Shown: positions 9,818-20,018 of the stretch, piece by piece
How positions within the stretch are numbered: the stretch's first letter is position 1
How the letters are laid out: every line of letters begins with the position of its first letter
NCBI RefSeq assembly: GCF_011764485.1
Contig: NZ_AP022848.1
Span: forward strand, 310,001 to 374,000
Length of the DNA stretch: 64,000 nt
DNA from: Bosea sp. ANAM02
GTDB taxonomy: Bacteria; Pseudomonadota; Alphaproteobacteria; Rhizobiales; Beijerinckiaceae
Direction of reading: 5' to 3'
Made by a program: the position numbers and the translations under genes
The notes under the pieces: model-generated
Seen by the model: the letters and a program-made list of their open reading frames with translations, nothing else
What the model was told of the DNA's origin: nothing
The model's database searches: none

Positions 9818-9821
<4 letters not shown>
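9174..9821 (+). CDS. rsmG: 16S rRNA (guanine527-N7)-methyltransferase RsmG (GidB)
   Basis: SAM-dependent methylation of G527 in 16S rRNA; loss gives low-level streptomycin resistance in several species. The 215-residue product has [20 protein letters not shown] and the SAM-binding loop [14 protein letters not shown]. It starts with GTG overlapping the mnmG stop, and its own stop overlaps the parA ATG by 4 bases, so the four genes mnmG-rsmG-parA-parB are tightly linked. Codons for PVSRET near residue 17 contain a perfect parS site, so this stretch is constrained both as protein and as DNA. Confidence 0.95.
9221..9236. promoter_or_regulatory. parS: Perfect parS site inside the rsmG coding sequence
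   Basis: TGTTTCACGTGAAACA is the full 16-base palindrome bound by ParB/Spo0J. It lies about 600 bases upstream of parA and 7.1 kb from the parS-like site in the origin gap. It is read in frame as codons for V-S-R-E-T. Confidence 0.93.
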
Positions 9822-10648
<827 letters not shown>

Positions 10649-10678
10649 GTTACAAATCAGAGGTTGATGAGGATGGCG

Positions 10679-11560
10679 ATGGCCGAAGAACAGGGGCGTT
10701 CCCGCCTTGGCCGCGGTCTGGCGGCACTGATCGGCGATGTCGGTGACGAGATCGGGGCGATCGAGCGGGCCCGCGGCCAGCGTCGGGTACCGGTCGAGTT
10801 CCTGCGGCCGAGCGCGCGCAACCCGCGTCGCAATTTCGTCGAGGAGGACCTCGAAGATCTGACGACCTCGATCCGCGAGCGCGGCATCCTGCAGCCGATC
10901 ATCGTTCGTTCCATCCCCGGAATGATGGACGCTTATGAGATCATCGCCGGCGAGCGTCGCTGGCGTGCGGCGCAGCGCGCCGAGCTGCACGATGTGCCGG
11001 TTCTGCTGGTCGAGGCCGATGATCGCGAGGCGCTAGAGATCGCGATCGTCGAGAACGTGCAGCGCACGGATCTCAACGCGATCGAGGAAGCGGCCGGCTA
11101 TGAGCGCCTGATCGCCGAATTCGGCTATACGCAGAACGATCTGGCCCGCGTCATCGGCAAGAGCCGCAGCCATGTCGCCAACACGCTGCGCCTGTCGAAG
11201 CTGCCGGAGCCGGTGCGCAAGCTGGTCAGCGAAGGTGCGGTTTCAGCCGGTCATGCCCGTGCCCTTCTGTCCGTTTCGGACCCGGAATTCATGGCGCAGA
11301 AGATCATCGACGATGGTCTGAGCGTTCGCGATATCGAGCGCATCGTCCAGGAAGAGGCGCGCGGCGAGATCAAGAGCGCGGTGACGAGCAAGCCGAAGCC
11401 GGTGAAGGACCCGGATACGCGGGCTCTGGAGAAGGCGCTGGAGGAGGCGCTCGGCCTCTCCGTCTCGATCGGGCACAAGGCCAGTGGCGCAGGCGAGGTC
11501 AAGATCGGCTACAAGACGCTCGAGCAGCTCGACGCGCTCTGTCACCGCCTGAAGACCTGA
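10679..11560 (+). CDS. parB: Chromosome partitioning protein ParB (CTPase, parS-binding)
   Basis: Binds parS and, as a CTP-dependent clamp, spreads on DNA to recruit ParA and SMC. The product has about 293 residues: N-terminal RSRLGRGLAALIGD (ParA-contact motif), the CTP-binding GERRWRAAQR (91-100), ENVQRTDLNAIEEA, the helix-turn-helix TQNDLARVIGKSRSHVANTL (about 147-166), and a C-terminal dimerisation domain. Several in-frame starts exist (TTG 10664, ATG 10667, 10673, 10679). I chose 10679, with GAGG 6 bases upstream; 10673 with AGAGG 9 bases upstream is nearly as good. Confidence 0.95.
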   Translation: MAEEQGRSRLGRGLAALIGDVGDEIGAIERARGQRRVPVEFLRPSARNPRRNFVEEDLEDLTTSIRERGILQPIIVRSIPGMMDAYEIIAGERRWRAAQRAELHDVPVLLVEADDREALEIAIVENVQRTDLNAIEEAAGYERLIAEFGYTQNDLARVIGKSRSHVANTLRLSKLPEPVRKLVSEGAVSAGHARALLSVSDPEFMAQKIIDDGLSVRDIERIVQEEARGEIKSAVTSKPKPVKDPDTRALEKALEEALGLSVSIGHKASGAGEVKIGYKTLEQLDALCHRLKT

Positions 11561-11561
11561 T

Positions 11562-12590
11562 TCACTCTCCGCGGCCGGCGCGTCCGAGCCTGGCAAGCGT
11601 CCAGAGGGCGCGGGTCGCGATGGCCCGGCCCATATCGGCATTCTGCCGCGTCGCCAGCACCGCATTGCCCAGGAGGGCGACGGCCTCGTTGAGCTTCGCG
11701 CTGGACCAGGTGTTCAGCGCTGCTTCCGTGGTTGCGATCCGCGGATAGGGCAGGCGCATCGTCGCGACGACATCGCGCAGCCCTTTTCCGGCATCGATCG
11801 ACTGGCGCGCCTTCAGCAGTGTCAGCGCCTGACGCAGGACAGCGCCGAGCATGACGCCGGGGTCGAGCCCCTCGCTGCTGAGCTTGGCCTGTGCGAGGTC
11901 GAGAACCGGCAGCTTTCCTGCGAAGACCGCATCGACCAGCATCGCCTGCTCGCGCTGGGCGGTATCGCCGACGACGGCGTCGACATGCTCGACCTGCACA
12001 GCCGAGTCCGAGCCGACATAGAGCAGCAGCTTCTCGATCTCGCGGCGCGAGGTCTGCCGGTCGCCGCCGAGCAGGCCGGCGAGGTGATCGCGCGTCGTGC
12101 GGTCGATCGCCTTTCCGGCGGCCCGGACCATCTCGTCGATGATCGAGCCGAGATCGCGTGCCGCATCGCCGTAGCAGGGCACGGCCAACGCGGTCTTGGC
12201 CTTCTCGCAGGCGGTTCGGACAGGGTTGCTGCGCTGGAGATCGCCGGCCTCGACGATGACGAGCGCGTCCTGGGACGGGGTCGCCAGAAGCGGCTCAAGG
12301 GCGGCGAGGAGCGGCTTCGAGGTCGGGGAGACCCGGATGGCGCGGCGGCCGCCGAAGAGGCCGATCGTGTTGGCCTCGTCGGCGAGCTTGAGCGGGTCGG
12401 AGGCGATGGCGTCGCCATCCATGCGCACGAGCTGGAAAGCGTCCTGCGGATCGTCCACGCTGGCGCGGGCGAGGCCCGACGCCCGTTCGGAGACGAGCCC
12501 CGCATCGGGGCCGTAGATCAGGATCAGCCGCCAGGCGGGGTCGAGTCGTGCAAGCGTCCTCTCGGCCTCGTGCGCCTTGATCGCAACCAT
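11562..12590 (-). CDS. holA: DNA polymerase III subunit delta
   Basis: Delta subunit of the clamp loader, which opens the beta sliding clamp. The 342-residue product shows LILIYGPDAGLVSERA at the N-terminus, IGLFGGRRAIRVSP, the DALVIVEAGDL segment, and a helical C-terminal collar domain. It is convergent with parB, with a single base between the two stop codons. Eight bases separate its start from the lptE stop, so holA and lptE are probably cotranscribed from leuS. Confidence 0.9.
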   Translation of the reverse strand: MVAIKAHEAERTLARLDPAWRLILIYGPDAGLVSERASGLARASVDDPQDAFQLVRMDGDAIASDPLKLADEANTIGLFGGRRAIRVSPTSKPLLAALEPLLATPSQDALVIVEAGDLQRSNPVRTACEKAKTALAVPCYGDAARDLGSIIDEMVRAAGKAIDRTTRDHLAGLLGGDRQTSRREIEKLLLYVGSDSAVQVEHVDAVVGDTAQREQAMLVDAVFAGKLPVLDLAQAKLSSEGLDPGVMLGAVLRQALTLLKARQSIDAGKGLRDVVATMRLPYPRIATTEAALNTWSSAKLNEAVALLGNAVLATRQNADMGRAIATRALWTLARLGRAGRGE

Positions 12591-12598
12591 GGCGCCCG

Positions 12599-13132
12599 TC
12601 AGGAGGTGAGATCGGCGGCGATCTGGCCCCGGACGATGGTGGCAAGGTTCTTCGCCGCACGAATCTGGGCATCGCGCGCGGCGCGCACGGTGGCGAAGCG
12701 CTGCGAGGACCGCTCATAGGGAATGCGCACCGAGTTCGTGCCGGAAGCGAGAACCGTGCCGGTGCCGTTCTGGGTGAGCTTCCAGGTCGCGGTCGCGACG
12801 AGAACGGCCGAATCGGCGCGGCCGTTGGCGTAGTCGACCGTCACGACCTCGACCGCTTCGGCGATCGCCGCTTCGAGCTTCGAGGTCTTGCGGATATCTG
12901 GGTCGCCGCCACCGTCGAGCTCGAAAACCAGCTCGTTGCGGAAGTTATGGCCGATCAGGCCCTTGATCTCGGGTATCTCGATGCCGCGCAGCGCCGCCTT
13001 GACGCTGCCTCCCGTCGTGCTGGTGGTATAGTCGGAATAGAGCGGCTGGAAGCAGCCGCCTGCGAGCGCGGCGACCGTCAGCATGGCCGCCAGCAGGCTG
13101 CGGCGGGGGAGAGCGGCTTCAGACGACGACAT
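12599..13132 (-). CDS. lptE: LPS-assembly lipoprotein LptE
   Basis: Outer-membrane lipoprotein that plugs the LptD barrel and helps insert lipopolysaccharide. The 177-residue product has an RR-containing signal and a lipobox LAGGC with the acylated cysteine at residue 27, then [10 protein letters not shown] and a single compact domain, a pattern typical of alphaproteobacterial LptE. The order leuS-lptE-holA is conserved across proteobacteria. Its start overlaps the leuS 3' end by 14 bases. Confidence 0.88.
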   Translation of the reverse strand: MSSSEAALPRRSLLAAMLTVAALAGGCFQPLYSDYTTSTTGGSVKAALRGIEIPEIKGLIGHNFRNELVFELDGGGDPDIRKTSKLEAAIAEAVEVVTVDYANGRADSAVLVATATWKLTQNGTGTVLASGTNSVRIPYERSSQRFATVRAARDAQIRAAKNLATIVRGQIAADLTS

Positions 13133-15743
13133 TCACGATTCTCCCGGGAACCACGATGATCTTGCGGATCGGACGCCCTTCGAGAGCCCGCTGAACGGCT
13201 TCGCTGGCCCGCACGACCGCCTCCACCGCCACCGTATCGGCATCGGCGGCCACGGTCACTTCCGCGCGCTTCTTGCCGTTGAGCTGGACCGGCAGCGTGA
13301 TGCTGTCGTCCTTCAGCAGCGCGGGGTCGACCTCCGGCCAGAATGCCTCGCCGGCGAGGCCCTGCTGGCCGAGAACATGCCAGCATTCCTCGGCCAAGTG
13401 GGGCATCATCGGCGCGACAAGCTGGGTGACGATCGTGGCAGCCTCAAGGAGCGCGAAGGCGTTGTCGGCATCAAGCTCGGACTTCTCGGCCGCACCGTCG
13501 AGCGCCTTACCGATGGCGTTGGTCAGCGTGTAGATATGGGCGACGCAGCGGTTGAAGCCGAGACGCTCGATATCGGCCCCGACGGCATCGAGCGCGCGGT
13601 GGCTCGCTTTGCGCAAAGCCTGTGCGGCTTCGCCGATCTGGGCGGGCTTGTCGGCCTTGCCGCCGGTGCGTTCGGCGATCTCCGCGACCATGCGCCAGAG
13701 GCGCTGGACGAAGCGGGCAGCGCCCTGCACGCCCTCGTCGGTCCAGATCACGTCGCGATCCGGCGGCGAATCCGAGAGCATGAACCAGCGCGCGGTGTCG
13801 GCGCCGTAGGAGGCGATGATGTCGTCGGGGTCCACGACGTTCTTCTTGGACTTCGACATCTTCTCGATCGAGCCGATCTCGATCGGCGCGCCGGTATCGA
13901 CATCGAAGCCGCGGCGCTCGGTGCCGGAGATCTCGATGCGGACATTGCCCGGTTCGACCCAGTCGCCATTGGCGGCGCGATAGGTCTCGTGCACGACCAT
14001 GCCTTGCGTGAACAGGCCGGCGAAAGGCTCGTCGAGACCGGCATGGCCGGTCTTCTTCATCGCGCGGGTGAAGAAGCGCGAATAGAGCAGGTGCAGGATC
14101 GCGTGCTCGACGCCGCCGATATACTGGTCGACCGGTAGGAAGCGGTCGACGGCCTTGCGGTCGGTCGGGCTCTCCGTCCGCCACGGATCGGTGAAGCGGG
14201 CGAAGTACCAGGACGAATCGACGAAGGTGTCCATCGTGTCCGTCTCGCGGCGGGCGTCCTTGCCGCATTGCGGACAGGCGACATGCTTCCAGGTCGGATG
14301 GTGGTCGAGCGGGTTGCCCGGCTTCTCGAAGGAGACATCGTCCGGGAGTTGTACGGGAAGATCAGCGTCCGGCACGGGCACCGTTCCGCAGGCGGAACAA
14401 TGGATGATCGGGATCGGGCAGCCCCAGTAGCGCTGGCGCGAGATGCCCCAGTCGCGCAGGCGGAAATTGACCTTGCGCTGGCCGACCGGGCGGTTGCCGC
14501 GGGTTTCGCCTTCGAGACGGCGGGCGACCTCCTCCTTGGCTTCCGCGATGGTCAGGCCGTCAAGGAAACGCGAATTGATCATGCGGCCGTCGCCGTCATA
14601 GGCGGTGTCGGTGATGACGAAACCGGCCGAGTCGGTGCCCTCGGGTGCGACGACCGGGATGTTGCCCAGGCCATATTTGTTGACGAAGTCGAGGTCGCGC
14701 TGGTCATGCGCCGGGCAGCCGAAGATGGCGCCGGTGCCGTATTCCATCAGGACGAAGTTGGCGACATAGACCGGTAGCGTCCAGTTCGGATCGAGCGGAT
14801 GGATGGCGCGCAAGCCGGTGTCGAAGCCGAGCTTCTCGGCCTTGTCGATCGCCTCCTGCGCCGTGCCGGTGCGCTTGCACTCCTCGATGAAGGCCTGCAG
14901 CGACGGGCTCTTCGCCGCGATGGACTTGGCGATCGGATGATCCGGCGCGATGGCGACGAATTTCGCACCGAACAGCGTGTCGGGACGGGTGGTGTAGACC
15001 TCGACCTCGTCCTGCCCGGCTCCATTCGATTCGAGAGCGAAACGAACCAGCAGGCCTTCCGAGCGGCCGATCCAGTTCTTCTGCATCAGCCGGACTTTTT
15101 CCGGCCAGCGGGTCAGGCCGTCGAGCGCGTCGTTCAGTGCCTCACCGTATTCGGTGATCCTGAAGAACCACTGGGTCAGTTCGCGGATCTCGACCGGCGC
15201 GCCGGAGCGCCAGCCGCGGCCGTCGATGACCTGCTCGTTCGCCAGCACGGTCTCGTCGACCGGGTCCCAGTTGACCTTGGCGGTTTTGCGGTCGACCAGC
15301 CCGGCCTTCAGGAAGTCCAGGAACATCTTCTGCTGGTGGCGATAATAGCTGGGATCGCAGGTCGCGAGCTCGCGGCTCCAGTCGAGGGAGAGGCCCATCG
15401 ACTTGAGCTGCTTGCGCATGGTCGCGATGTTCTCATAGGTCCATTCGCGCGGATGGACCTTCTTCTGCTTGGCGGCGTTCTCGGCCGGCAGGCCGAAAGC
15501 GTCCCAGCCCATCGGGTGCAGCACCGAAAAGCCCTTGGCGCGCTTGTAGCGCGCGACCACGTCGCCCATCGCGTAGTTGCGGACATGGCCCATATGGATG
15601 CGACCCGACGGATAGGGGAACATCTCGAGGACGTAGTAGCTCGGCCGGGTGTCGTCGTTCCTCGTCTCGAAAAGCTTGCGCTCTTCCCAGACGGCGCGCC
15701 ATTTCGGCTCGGACTCTTTCGGATTGTAGCGTTCGACGGCCAT
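13119..15743 (-). CDS. leuS: Leucyl-tRNA synthetase
   Basis: Class I aminoacyl-tRNA synthetase charging tRNA-Leu. The product has 874 residues: N-terminal [17 protein letters not shown], the HIGH-type motif HMGH at 50-53, the CP1 editing domain, a zinc-type knuckle ([10 protein letters not shown] and [10 protein letters not shown]), the KMSKS loop [14 protein letters not shown] near residue 627, and a C-terminal anticodon-binding domain. ATG 15743 matches the family; a TTG 12 bases upstream is less likely. Confidence 0.97.
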   Translation of the reverse strand: MAVERYNPKESEPKWRAVWEERKLFETRNDDTRPSYYVLEMFPYPSGRIHMGHVRNYAMGDVVARYKRAKGFSVLHPMGWDAFGLPAENAAKQKKVHPREWTYENIATMRKQLKSMGLSLDWSRELATCDPSYYRHQQKMFLDFLKAGLVDRKTAKVNWDPVDETVLANEQVIDGRGWRSGAPVEIRELTQWFFRITEYGEALNDALDGLTRWPEKVRLMQKNWIGRSEGLLVRFALESNGAGQDEVEVYTTRPDTLFGAKFVAIAPDHPIAKSIAAKSPSLQAFIEECKRTGTAQEAIDKAEKLGFDTGLRAIHPLDPNWTLPVYVANFVLMEYGTGAIFGCPAHDQRDLDFVNKYGLGNIPVVAPEGTDSAGFVITDTAYDGDGRMINSRFLDGLTIAEAKEEVARRLEGETRGNRPVGQRKVNFRLRDWGISRQRYWGCPIPIIHCSACGTVPVPDADLPVQLPDDVSFEKPGNPLDHHPTWKHVACPQCGKDARRETDTMDTFVDSSWYFARFTDPWRTESPTDRKAVDRFLPVDQYIGGVEHAILHLLYSRFFTRAMKKTGHAGLDEPFAGLFTQGMVVHETYRAANGDWVEPGNVRIEISGTERRGFDVDTGAPIEIGSIEKMSKSKKNVVDPDDIIASYGADTARWFMLSDSPPDRDVIWTDEGVQGAARFVQRLWRMVAEIAERTGGKADKPAQIGEAAQALRKASHRALDAVGADIERLGFNRCVAHIYTLTNAIGKALDGAAEKSELDADNAFALLEAATIVTQLVAPMMPHLAEECWHVLGQQGLAGEAFWPEVDPALLKDDSITLPVQLNGKKRAEVTVAADADTVAVEAVVRASEAVQRALEGRPIRKIIVVPGRIVNVVV

Positions 15744-15904
15744 GTCAGCGGGCAATTCTCTGAGCGGACGATTCTTGCCGACTCCCGGAGGCAGGCCGGC
15801 GCAGGGGCTGAATGCAAAAACCGGATGTCGGAATCTTGCAACCTGCTCTAGGACACCATTGCGCGCACGCGGTCAACGGCGCGCAGGGCATGAGAGGCTG
15901 GCAG

Positions 15905-16570
15905 ATGAGCGATACGGTTACGCGTTTGGCTGAAATCAGGACGGCGATCGGCCGGGCCGAGCGCGATTTCGGGCGTCAATCCGGTTCAGTCGCGCTGGTC
16001 GCGGTCTCCAAGACCAAGCCGGCCGAGCAGATCACCGAGGTGCTCGAAGCCGGACAGCGCGTCTTCGGCGAAAACTATGTCCAGGAGGCCAAGGCGAAGT
16101 GGCCGGGGCTGAAGGAGCGCTTCCCCGATGCCGAGCTGCACATGATCGGCCCGCTGCAATCGAACAAGGCGCGCGAGGCGGTCGAGCTCTTCGACGTCAT
16201 TCAGTCGCTCGATCGCGAGAGCCTGGCGAAGGAGCTGGCGCGCGAGATCGCGCGGGCCGGCAAGACCCCGCGGTTGTTCGTCCAGGTCAATACCGGCGAG
16301 GAGGCGCAGAAGGGCGGCGTGGTGCCCGCCGAGGCGGACGCGTTCATCGCCCGCTGCCGCGAGGTTCACGGTCTCGCTATCGAGGGGCTGATGTGCATTC
16401 CGCCGGCGGACGAGCCGCCCTCGCCGCATTTCGGTTTGCTCGCCAAGATCGCCGCCCGCAACGGGCTCAAGGGCCTGTCGATGGGTATGAGCGCCGATTA
16501 CGAAGCGGCGATCCAGCTTGGCGCGACCTATGTGCGGGTGGGCAGCGCGATTTTCGGGGCGCGGGGGTAA
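15905..16570 (+). CDS. YggS/PROSC family pyridoxal-phosphate homeostasis protein
   Basis: Binds PLP without known catalysis and keeps vitamin B6 and amino acid pools balanced. The 221-residue product is a single TIM-barrel (alanine racemase-like) domain with VALVAVSKTKPAEQI (PLP lysine), VFGENYVQEA, ELHMIGPLQSNKARE, LFVQVNTGEEAQKGG and SMGMSADYEAAIQLGATYVRVGSAIFG. ATG 15905 has GAGAGG 7 bases upstream. It is divergent from leuS, across a 161-base promoter region. Confidence 0.93.
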   Translation: MSDTVTRLAEIRTAIGRAERDFGRQSGSVALVAVSKTKPAEQITEVLEAGQRVFGENYVQEAKAKWPGLKERFPDAELHMIGPLQSNKAREAVELFDVIQSLDRESLAKELAREIARAGKTPRLFVQVNTGEEAQKGGVVPAEADAFIARCREVHGLAIEGLMCIPPADEPPSPHFGLLAKIAARNGLKGLSMGMSADYEAAIQLGATYVRVGSAIFGARG

Positions 16571-16577
16571 ACGAGGC

Positions 16578-16679
16578 GTCATGCTCGGGCTTGACCCGAG
16601 CATCTCAGGCCGAAGAAGGCTCCAGCGCCCATGCGTCAAGAGATTCTCGGGTCTGCGCTTCGCTTCGCCCGAGAATGAC
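16578..16679. repeat. Composite palindromic intergenic element 1 (CTCGGG type)
   Basis: Bounded by GTCAT and ATGAC. Two hairpins: ATGCTCGGG (16581-16589) with CCCGAGCAT (16595-16603), and ATTCTCGGG (16643-16651) with CCCGAGAAT (16668-16676). Lies between two convergent genes. Confidence 0.9.
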
Positions 16680-16683
16680 GGCC

Positions 16684-17064
16684 CTATCTACTCAAGGGCT
16701 CGCCGACATCGATGCGGTTGCCGTCCGGATCCTCGAAGACGAAGGCGCGCAGGCCGTAATCCTTGTCGCGCAGGCCCTTGACGATGCGCAGGCCGCGCGC
16801 GCGGATCACGGCATGCACCGCGTCGATATCCTCGACCATCATATGGGCGACGTTGAAGGGCGCCGCCTTGTGGCCGGGCTGGAGCGTCAGGTGCAGTTCG
16901 GCGGCGTCGCGCTTCAGGATCATGAAGCCGACAGGATTGCCGTTCTCGAAGGTTTTCCGGAAGCCGAGGGCGCCGACATAGAAATCGCAGGCGCGGGCGA
17001 TGTCGGCGACGGGCAGCATGGCGGCGATCCGCCCGAAGCGGAACGCGGAAACCGAATCAGTCAT
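16684..17064 (-). CDS. VOC superfamily (glyoxalase/bleomycin-resistance-like) protein
   Basis: A 126-residue single-domain vicinal-oxygen-chelate protein with IAAMLPVADIARACDFYVGALGF, a central HLTLQPGHKAAPFNVAHMMV strand region and the C-terminal FEDPDGNRIDVGEP, where the usual metal ligands (His and Glu) lie. Members bind small molecules or isomerise them with a metal. The substrate cannot be told from sequence. It stands alone, convergent with the PLP-homeostasis gene. Confidence 0.8.
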   Translation of the reverse strand: MTDSVSAFRFGRIAAMLPVADIARACDFYVGALGFRKTFENGNPVGFMILKRDAAELHLTLQPGHKAAPFNVAHMMVEDIDAVHAVIRARGLRIVKGLRDKDYGLRAFVFEDPDGNRIDVGEPLSR

Positions 17065-17168
17065 CGCAAATCTCTGGCCGGGATGGCGTCGCGTGGCGGG
17101 ACGGTGCCCGGCAGCGCGGCGGCTTGATCCGTAGATGTGATCGAGACGGTGCCCGCCTCCCTCCTAGC

Positions 17169-17735
17169 TCACCTCACCACGATCCGGCAATGACGGGCCA
17201 GCCGCGGCAGCAGCTTGGCGAAGACATGGCCCTCGACGGCGACGCAGCCGGCGGTCGGCGTGAAGCCGGCACGGGCGAGATGCCAGAAGATCGCGCTGCC
17301 GCGCCCACGCTGTACCGGCCGGTCGTTCCAGCCGAGCTCGACGATCACATCATAGAGATGATCCTCGCGCTGGAGACGCTCCTCGGCTTCGCCGGGCGGG
17401 CGGTCGATCAGGCGGTTGTAGCGGCGGTCCTTCTGGTCGTCGCACCAGGCGTCGCGCGGCCCGATCCGCTTGAGCGGCAGCAGGGTGCGTGGGCGAGATA
17501 GGCGATCGGCCCGGTAGAAAACGCTGCGCAAAGGCAGGTCGAAGCGCGGCGTGCGGCCATCGCCCTCGCACTTCAGCGTACCGATGCCGGAGCGGCCGAG
17601 CGCGCAGGGGAAGATGGTATTGCCGGCGACGAGGAAGCCTTTGCGGCGGTCACGGACCGAGGCGAAGACGCGCAAAGCAGTCAGATTGCGTGGCCCGTCA
17701 TGCGGATGGCGCGGGTGATCGGATCGGTTTCTCAC
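17169..17735 (-). CDS. L,D-transpeptidase (YkuD-type) family protein
   Basis: Probable peptidoglycan cross-linking or L,D-peptidase enzyme. The 188-residue product has FLVAGNTIFPCALGRSGIG near the N-terminus, then YNRLID, then SAIFWHLARAGFTPTAGCVAV with the conserved His152 and the catalytic Cys164. I see no clear signal peptide from GTG 17735. A longer frame to 17792 adds residues without signal character, so export or another start is unresolved. It is divergent from the response regulator gene. Small stand-alone YkuD proteins of this kind are frequent in Hyphomicrobiales. Confidence 0.75.
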   Translation of the reverse strand: MRNRSDHPRHPHDGPRNLTALRVFASVRDRRKGFLVAGNTIFPCALGRSGIGTLKCEGDGRTPRFDLPLRSVFYRADRLSRPRTLLPLKRIGPRDAWCDDQKDRRYNRLIDRPPGEAEERLQREDHLYDVIVELGWNDRPVQRGRGSAIFWHLARAGFTPTAGCVAVEGHVFAKLLPRLARHCRIVVR

Positions 17736-17817
17736 GGGAATTCCAGGCGGCCTCACTTGCGATGACGACTCAGCAGGCTCATGTTGCCGCAACCCTCATG
17801 TCCGAGCGAACCCATTC

Positions 17818-18504
17818 ATGTCCGCCGTCCATCATATCCTGCTGGTCGATGACGACCAGACCCTGCGCGACACCCTGTCCGAGCAGCTTTCCCTCTACGA
17901 GGAGTTCCGGGTCTCGACGGCCGATACCGCGACGGCGGCGATCAAGGCCGTGCAGGGCGACCGCGTCGATCTTGCCGTGATGGATGTCGGCCTGCCCGAC
18001 ATGGACGGGCGCGAGGCCGTCAAGGTGATGCGCAAGAACGGCTTCAAGAGCCCGGTGGTGATGCTGACGGCGCAGGGCTCGGATGCCGATACGGTGCTCG
18101 GGCTCGAGGCCGGCGCCAACGACTATGTGGTCAAGCCGTTCAAGTTCGCCGTGCTGCTGGCGCGCATTCGTGCCCATCTCAGGCAGCACGAGGCGAGCGA
18201 GGACGCCATCTTTCAAGTCGGCCCCTATACGTTTCACCCTGGTTCGAAGCTGCTCGTCAGCGAAAAGGGCTCCAAGACCAAGCTCACCGAAAAGGAGACG
18301 GCGATCCTGCGCTTCCTCTATCGTGCCGGCCGCAAGCCGATCGCGCGGGAGGTGCTGCTGCAGGAGGTCTGGGGCTATAACAGCCAGGTGACGACCCATA
18401 CGCTCGAAACCCATATCTACCGGCTGCGCCAGAAGATCGAGCCCGATCCTGGCAATGCCCGCCTGTTGGTCACCGATGCCGGCGGTTACCGGCTGAATCC
18501 CTGA
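17818..18504 (+). CDS. OmpR/PhoB-family response regulator (CenR/OtpR-like)
   Basis: A 228-residue regulator. The receiver domain has the acidic pocket DDD at 11-13, phosphoacceptor Asp56 in VMDVGLPDMDG and Lys106 in VVKPF. The winged-helix DNA-binding domain contains KLTEKETAILRFLYRAG and HTLETHIYRLRQKIEPDP. No kinase gene is adjacent. The next gene, 3 bases on, encodes a cyclic-nucleotide-binding domain. From memory, Brucella otpR has a similar pairing, so a CenR/OtpR role in envelope homeostasis is plausible but unproven. Confidence 0.88.
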   Translation: MSAVHHILLVDDDQTLRDTLSEQLSLYEEFRVSTADTATAAIKAVQGDRVDLAVMDVGLPDMDGREAVKVMRKNGFKSPVVMLTAQGSDADTVLGLEAGANDYVVKPFKFAVLLARIRAHLRQHEASEDAIFQVGPYTFHPGSKLLVSEKGSKTKLTEKETAILRFLYRAGRKPIAREVLLQEVWGYNSQVTTHTLETHIYRLRQKIEPDPGNARLLVTDAGGYRLNP

Positions 18505-18507
18505 CGG

Positions 18508-18972
18508 ATGGCGCTCGACGAGGACATGGCCCTGCTGGCCCGGCAGCCGTTGCTGAGCCTGATGGATCGCGATGCGCTGAGACTGCTCGCCTTCGCGGCC
18601 GAAAGCCGCATCCTGCGCGCCGGCGACGTGCTGTTCCGGGCCGGCGAGCCGTCGGACGGGGCGGTGCTCGTGGTTTCAGGGACGGTCGCGCTGACGGCGC
18701 AGGACGACGGCAAGCCCGCGACCGAGATCATTGGTCCCGGCGCCATGATCGGCGAGCTTGCCCTGTTCACCTCCGTCCCGCGCCAGGTCACCGCGATTGC
18801 ACGCGAGCCGACGCAGGTGATGCGATTGCCGCGCAGCGTGATGCGTCGGGTGCTCGGCGAATCACCTGATTCGGCCGAGGCGATCGCGGCTGCCATCGGC
18901 GACCGTCTGCGTGGTTTCGTCGCCGAGCTTTCGGCCGTCCAGGCCGCGCTGAACGCGATCGACCGGACGTAA
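18508..18972 (+). CDS. Cyclic nucleotide-binding domain protein
   Basis: A 154-residue protein consisting of a Crp-type cNMP beta-barrel: LRAGDVLFRAGEPSDGAVLVVSG, then GPGAMIGELALFTSVPRQVTAIA (phosphate-binding cassette region), then a C-helix. There is no helix-turn-helix and no catalytic domain, so it is probably a ligand sensor acting on a partner protein. It sits 3 bases after the response regulator, so the two are surely co-translated and probably functionally linked. It ends 10 bases from the convergent EamA gene. Confidence 0.85.
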   Translation: MALDEDMALLARQPLLSLMDRDALRLLAFAAESRILRAGDVLFRAGEPSDGAVLVVSGTVALTAQDDGKPATEIIGPGAMIGELALFTSVPRQVTAIAREPTQVMRLPRSVMRRVLGESPDSAEAIAAAIGDRLRGFVAELSAVQAALNAIDRT

Positions 18973-18982
18973 GCCCGGCTGT

Positions 18983-19936
18983 TCAGGACGAGGGCGGGTG
19001 CCGCGCCGCCCGGATCGCGGCGAAGCGCGGCCACAGGCTGTTGATGCACAGGCCGGAGAGCACCAGTCCAGCCGCGAGGAATTTCCAGCCGGGTAGGGGC
19101 TCGCCGAGCCAGATCGCGGCGGCGCCCATCCCGAAGACCGGGACCAGCAGGGATGTCGGCGCGACGGTGGCGGCGGCATAGCGCGAGAGCAGCCAGCCCC
19201 AGACGGCATAGCCGAACATGACATTGCCGACCGCCTGCCAGATCGCCGCGGCCCAGGCGGCGGGCGGAGCACTTACGAGGGCGTCGCGCATCGCCGGCCA
19301 GCCTTCGATCGCCCAGGACAGGGCGAGCAGCGGCGGGATCGCGAACAGGCTGGTCCAGACGACATAGGCGAGCATGTCGACCCTGGGCGTGCTGCGCGCG
19401 ACGCTGTTGCCGGCGGCCCAGCACAAGGCTGCGCCGAGCACGAGGACGATGCCGAGCGGCGTGGTCGAGCCGTCGGTATGCCAGAGGATCACGCCGATGC
19501 CGATGGCGGCGAGCGCAAGCCCGGCAAACTGGAAGGGCTGCACGCGCTCATGGGTGATCGCCGCCGCCAGCAGGATGGTGAAGAAGGGCTGCGACTGTAC
19601 GACGAGCGAGGCGAGGCCCGGTGCGATGAAGCCCTTGATGGCGAAGAAGAGCAGGCCGAACTGGCCGGCGCCGATCAGGACGCCATAGGCGGCGAGCTTG
19701 CTCCAGGGCGCGTCGGGGCGCTTGAGCACGAAGACCGCCGGCAGGAGCGCGAAGGTGAAGCGCAGGGCGGCGAAGAGCAGCGGCGGGAAATGTTCGACGC
19801 CGATATGGATGACGACGAAATTCGTGCCCCAGACGATCATGACCGCCAGGATGAGCAGCGTGTCGCGGAGGGAGAGCGATGTCGAGGGGGCTGGCTGCAC
19901 GGGACTGGCTTCGCCGGTGAACGTGCCGCCGGCCAT
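18983..19936 (-). CDS. EamA/DMT-family transporter
   Basis: Inner-membrane drug/metabolite transporter with two EamA repeats and about ten hydrophobic segments. The first repeat begins LLILAVMIVWGTNFVVIHIG and the second includes WGWLLSRYAAATVAPTSLLVPVFG. The C-terminal arginine-rich tail is cytoplasmic. ATG 19936 gives 317 residues; an upstream in-frame start adds 13 non-typical residues. Substrates in this family range over amino acids and purine-like metabolites and cannot be inferred here. Confidence 0.88.
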   Translation of the reverse strand: MAGGTFTGEASPVQPAPSTSLSLRDTLLILAVMIVWGTNFVVIHIGVEHFPPLLFAALRFTFALLPAVFVLKRPDAPWSKLAAYGVLIGAGQFGLLFFAIKGFIAPGLASLVVQSQPFFTILLAAAITHERVQPFQFAGLALAAIGIGVILWHTDGSTTPLGIVLVLGAALCWAAGNSVARSTPRVDMLAYVVWTSLFAIPPLLALSWAIEGWPAMRDALVSAPPAAWAAAIWQAVGNVMFGYAVWGWLLSRYAAATVAPTSLLVPVFGMGAAAIWLGEPLPGWKFLAAGLVLSGLCINSLWPRFAAIRAARHPPSS

Positions 19937-20018
19937 ACCATGCCGGCTTGGCCGCCGGTTAGGACGGGCCGGCATGGCCGAGGGGCCGCTGCGGCATGGA
20001 GCGCTGGACGATCGCCGG

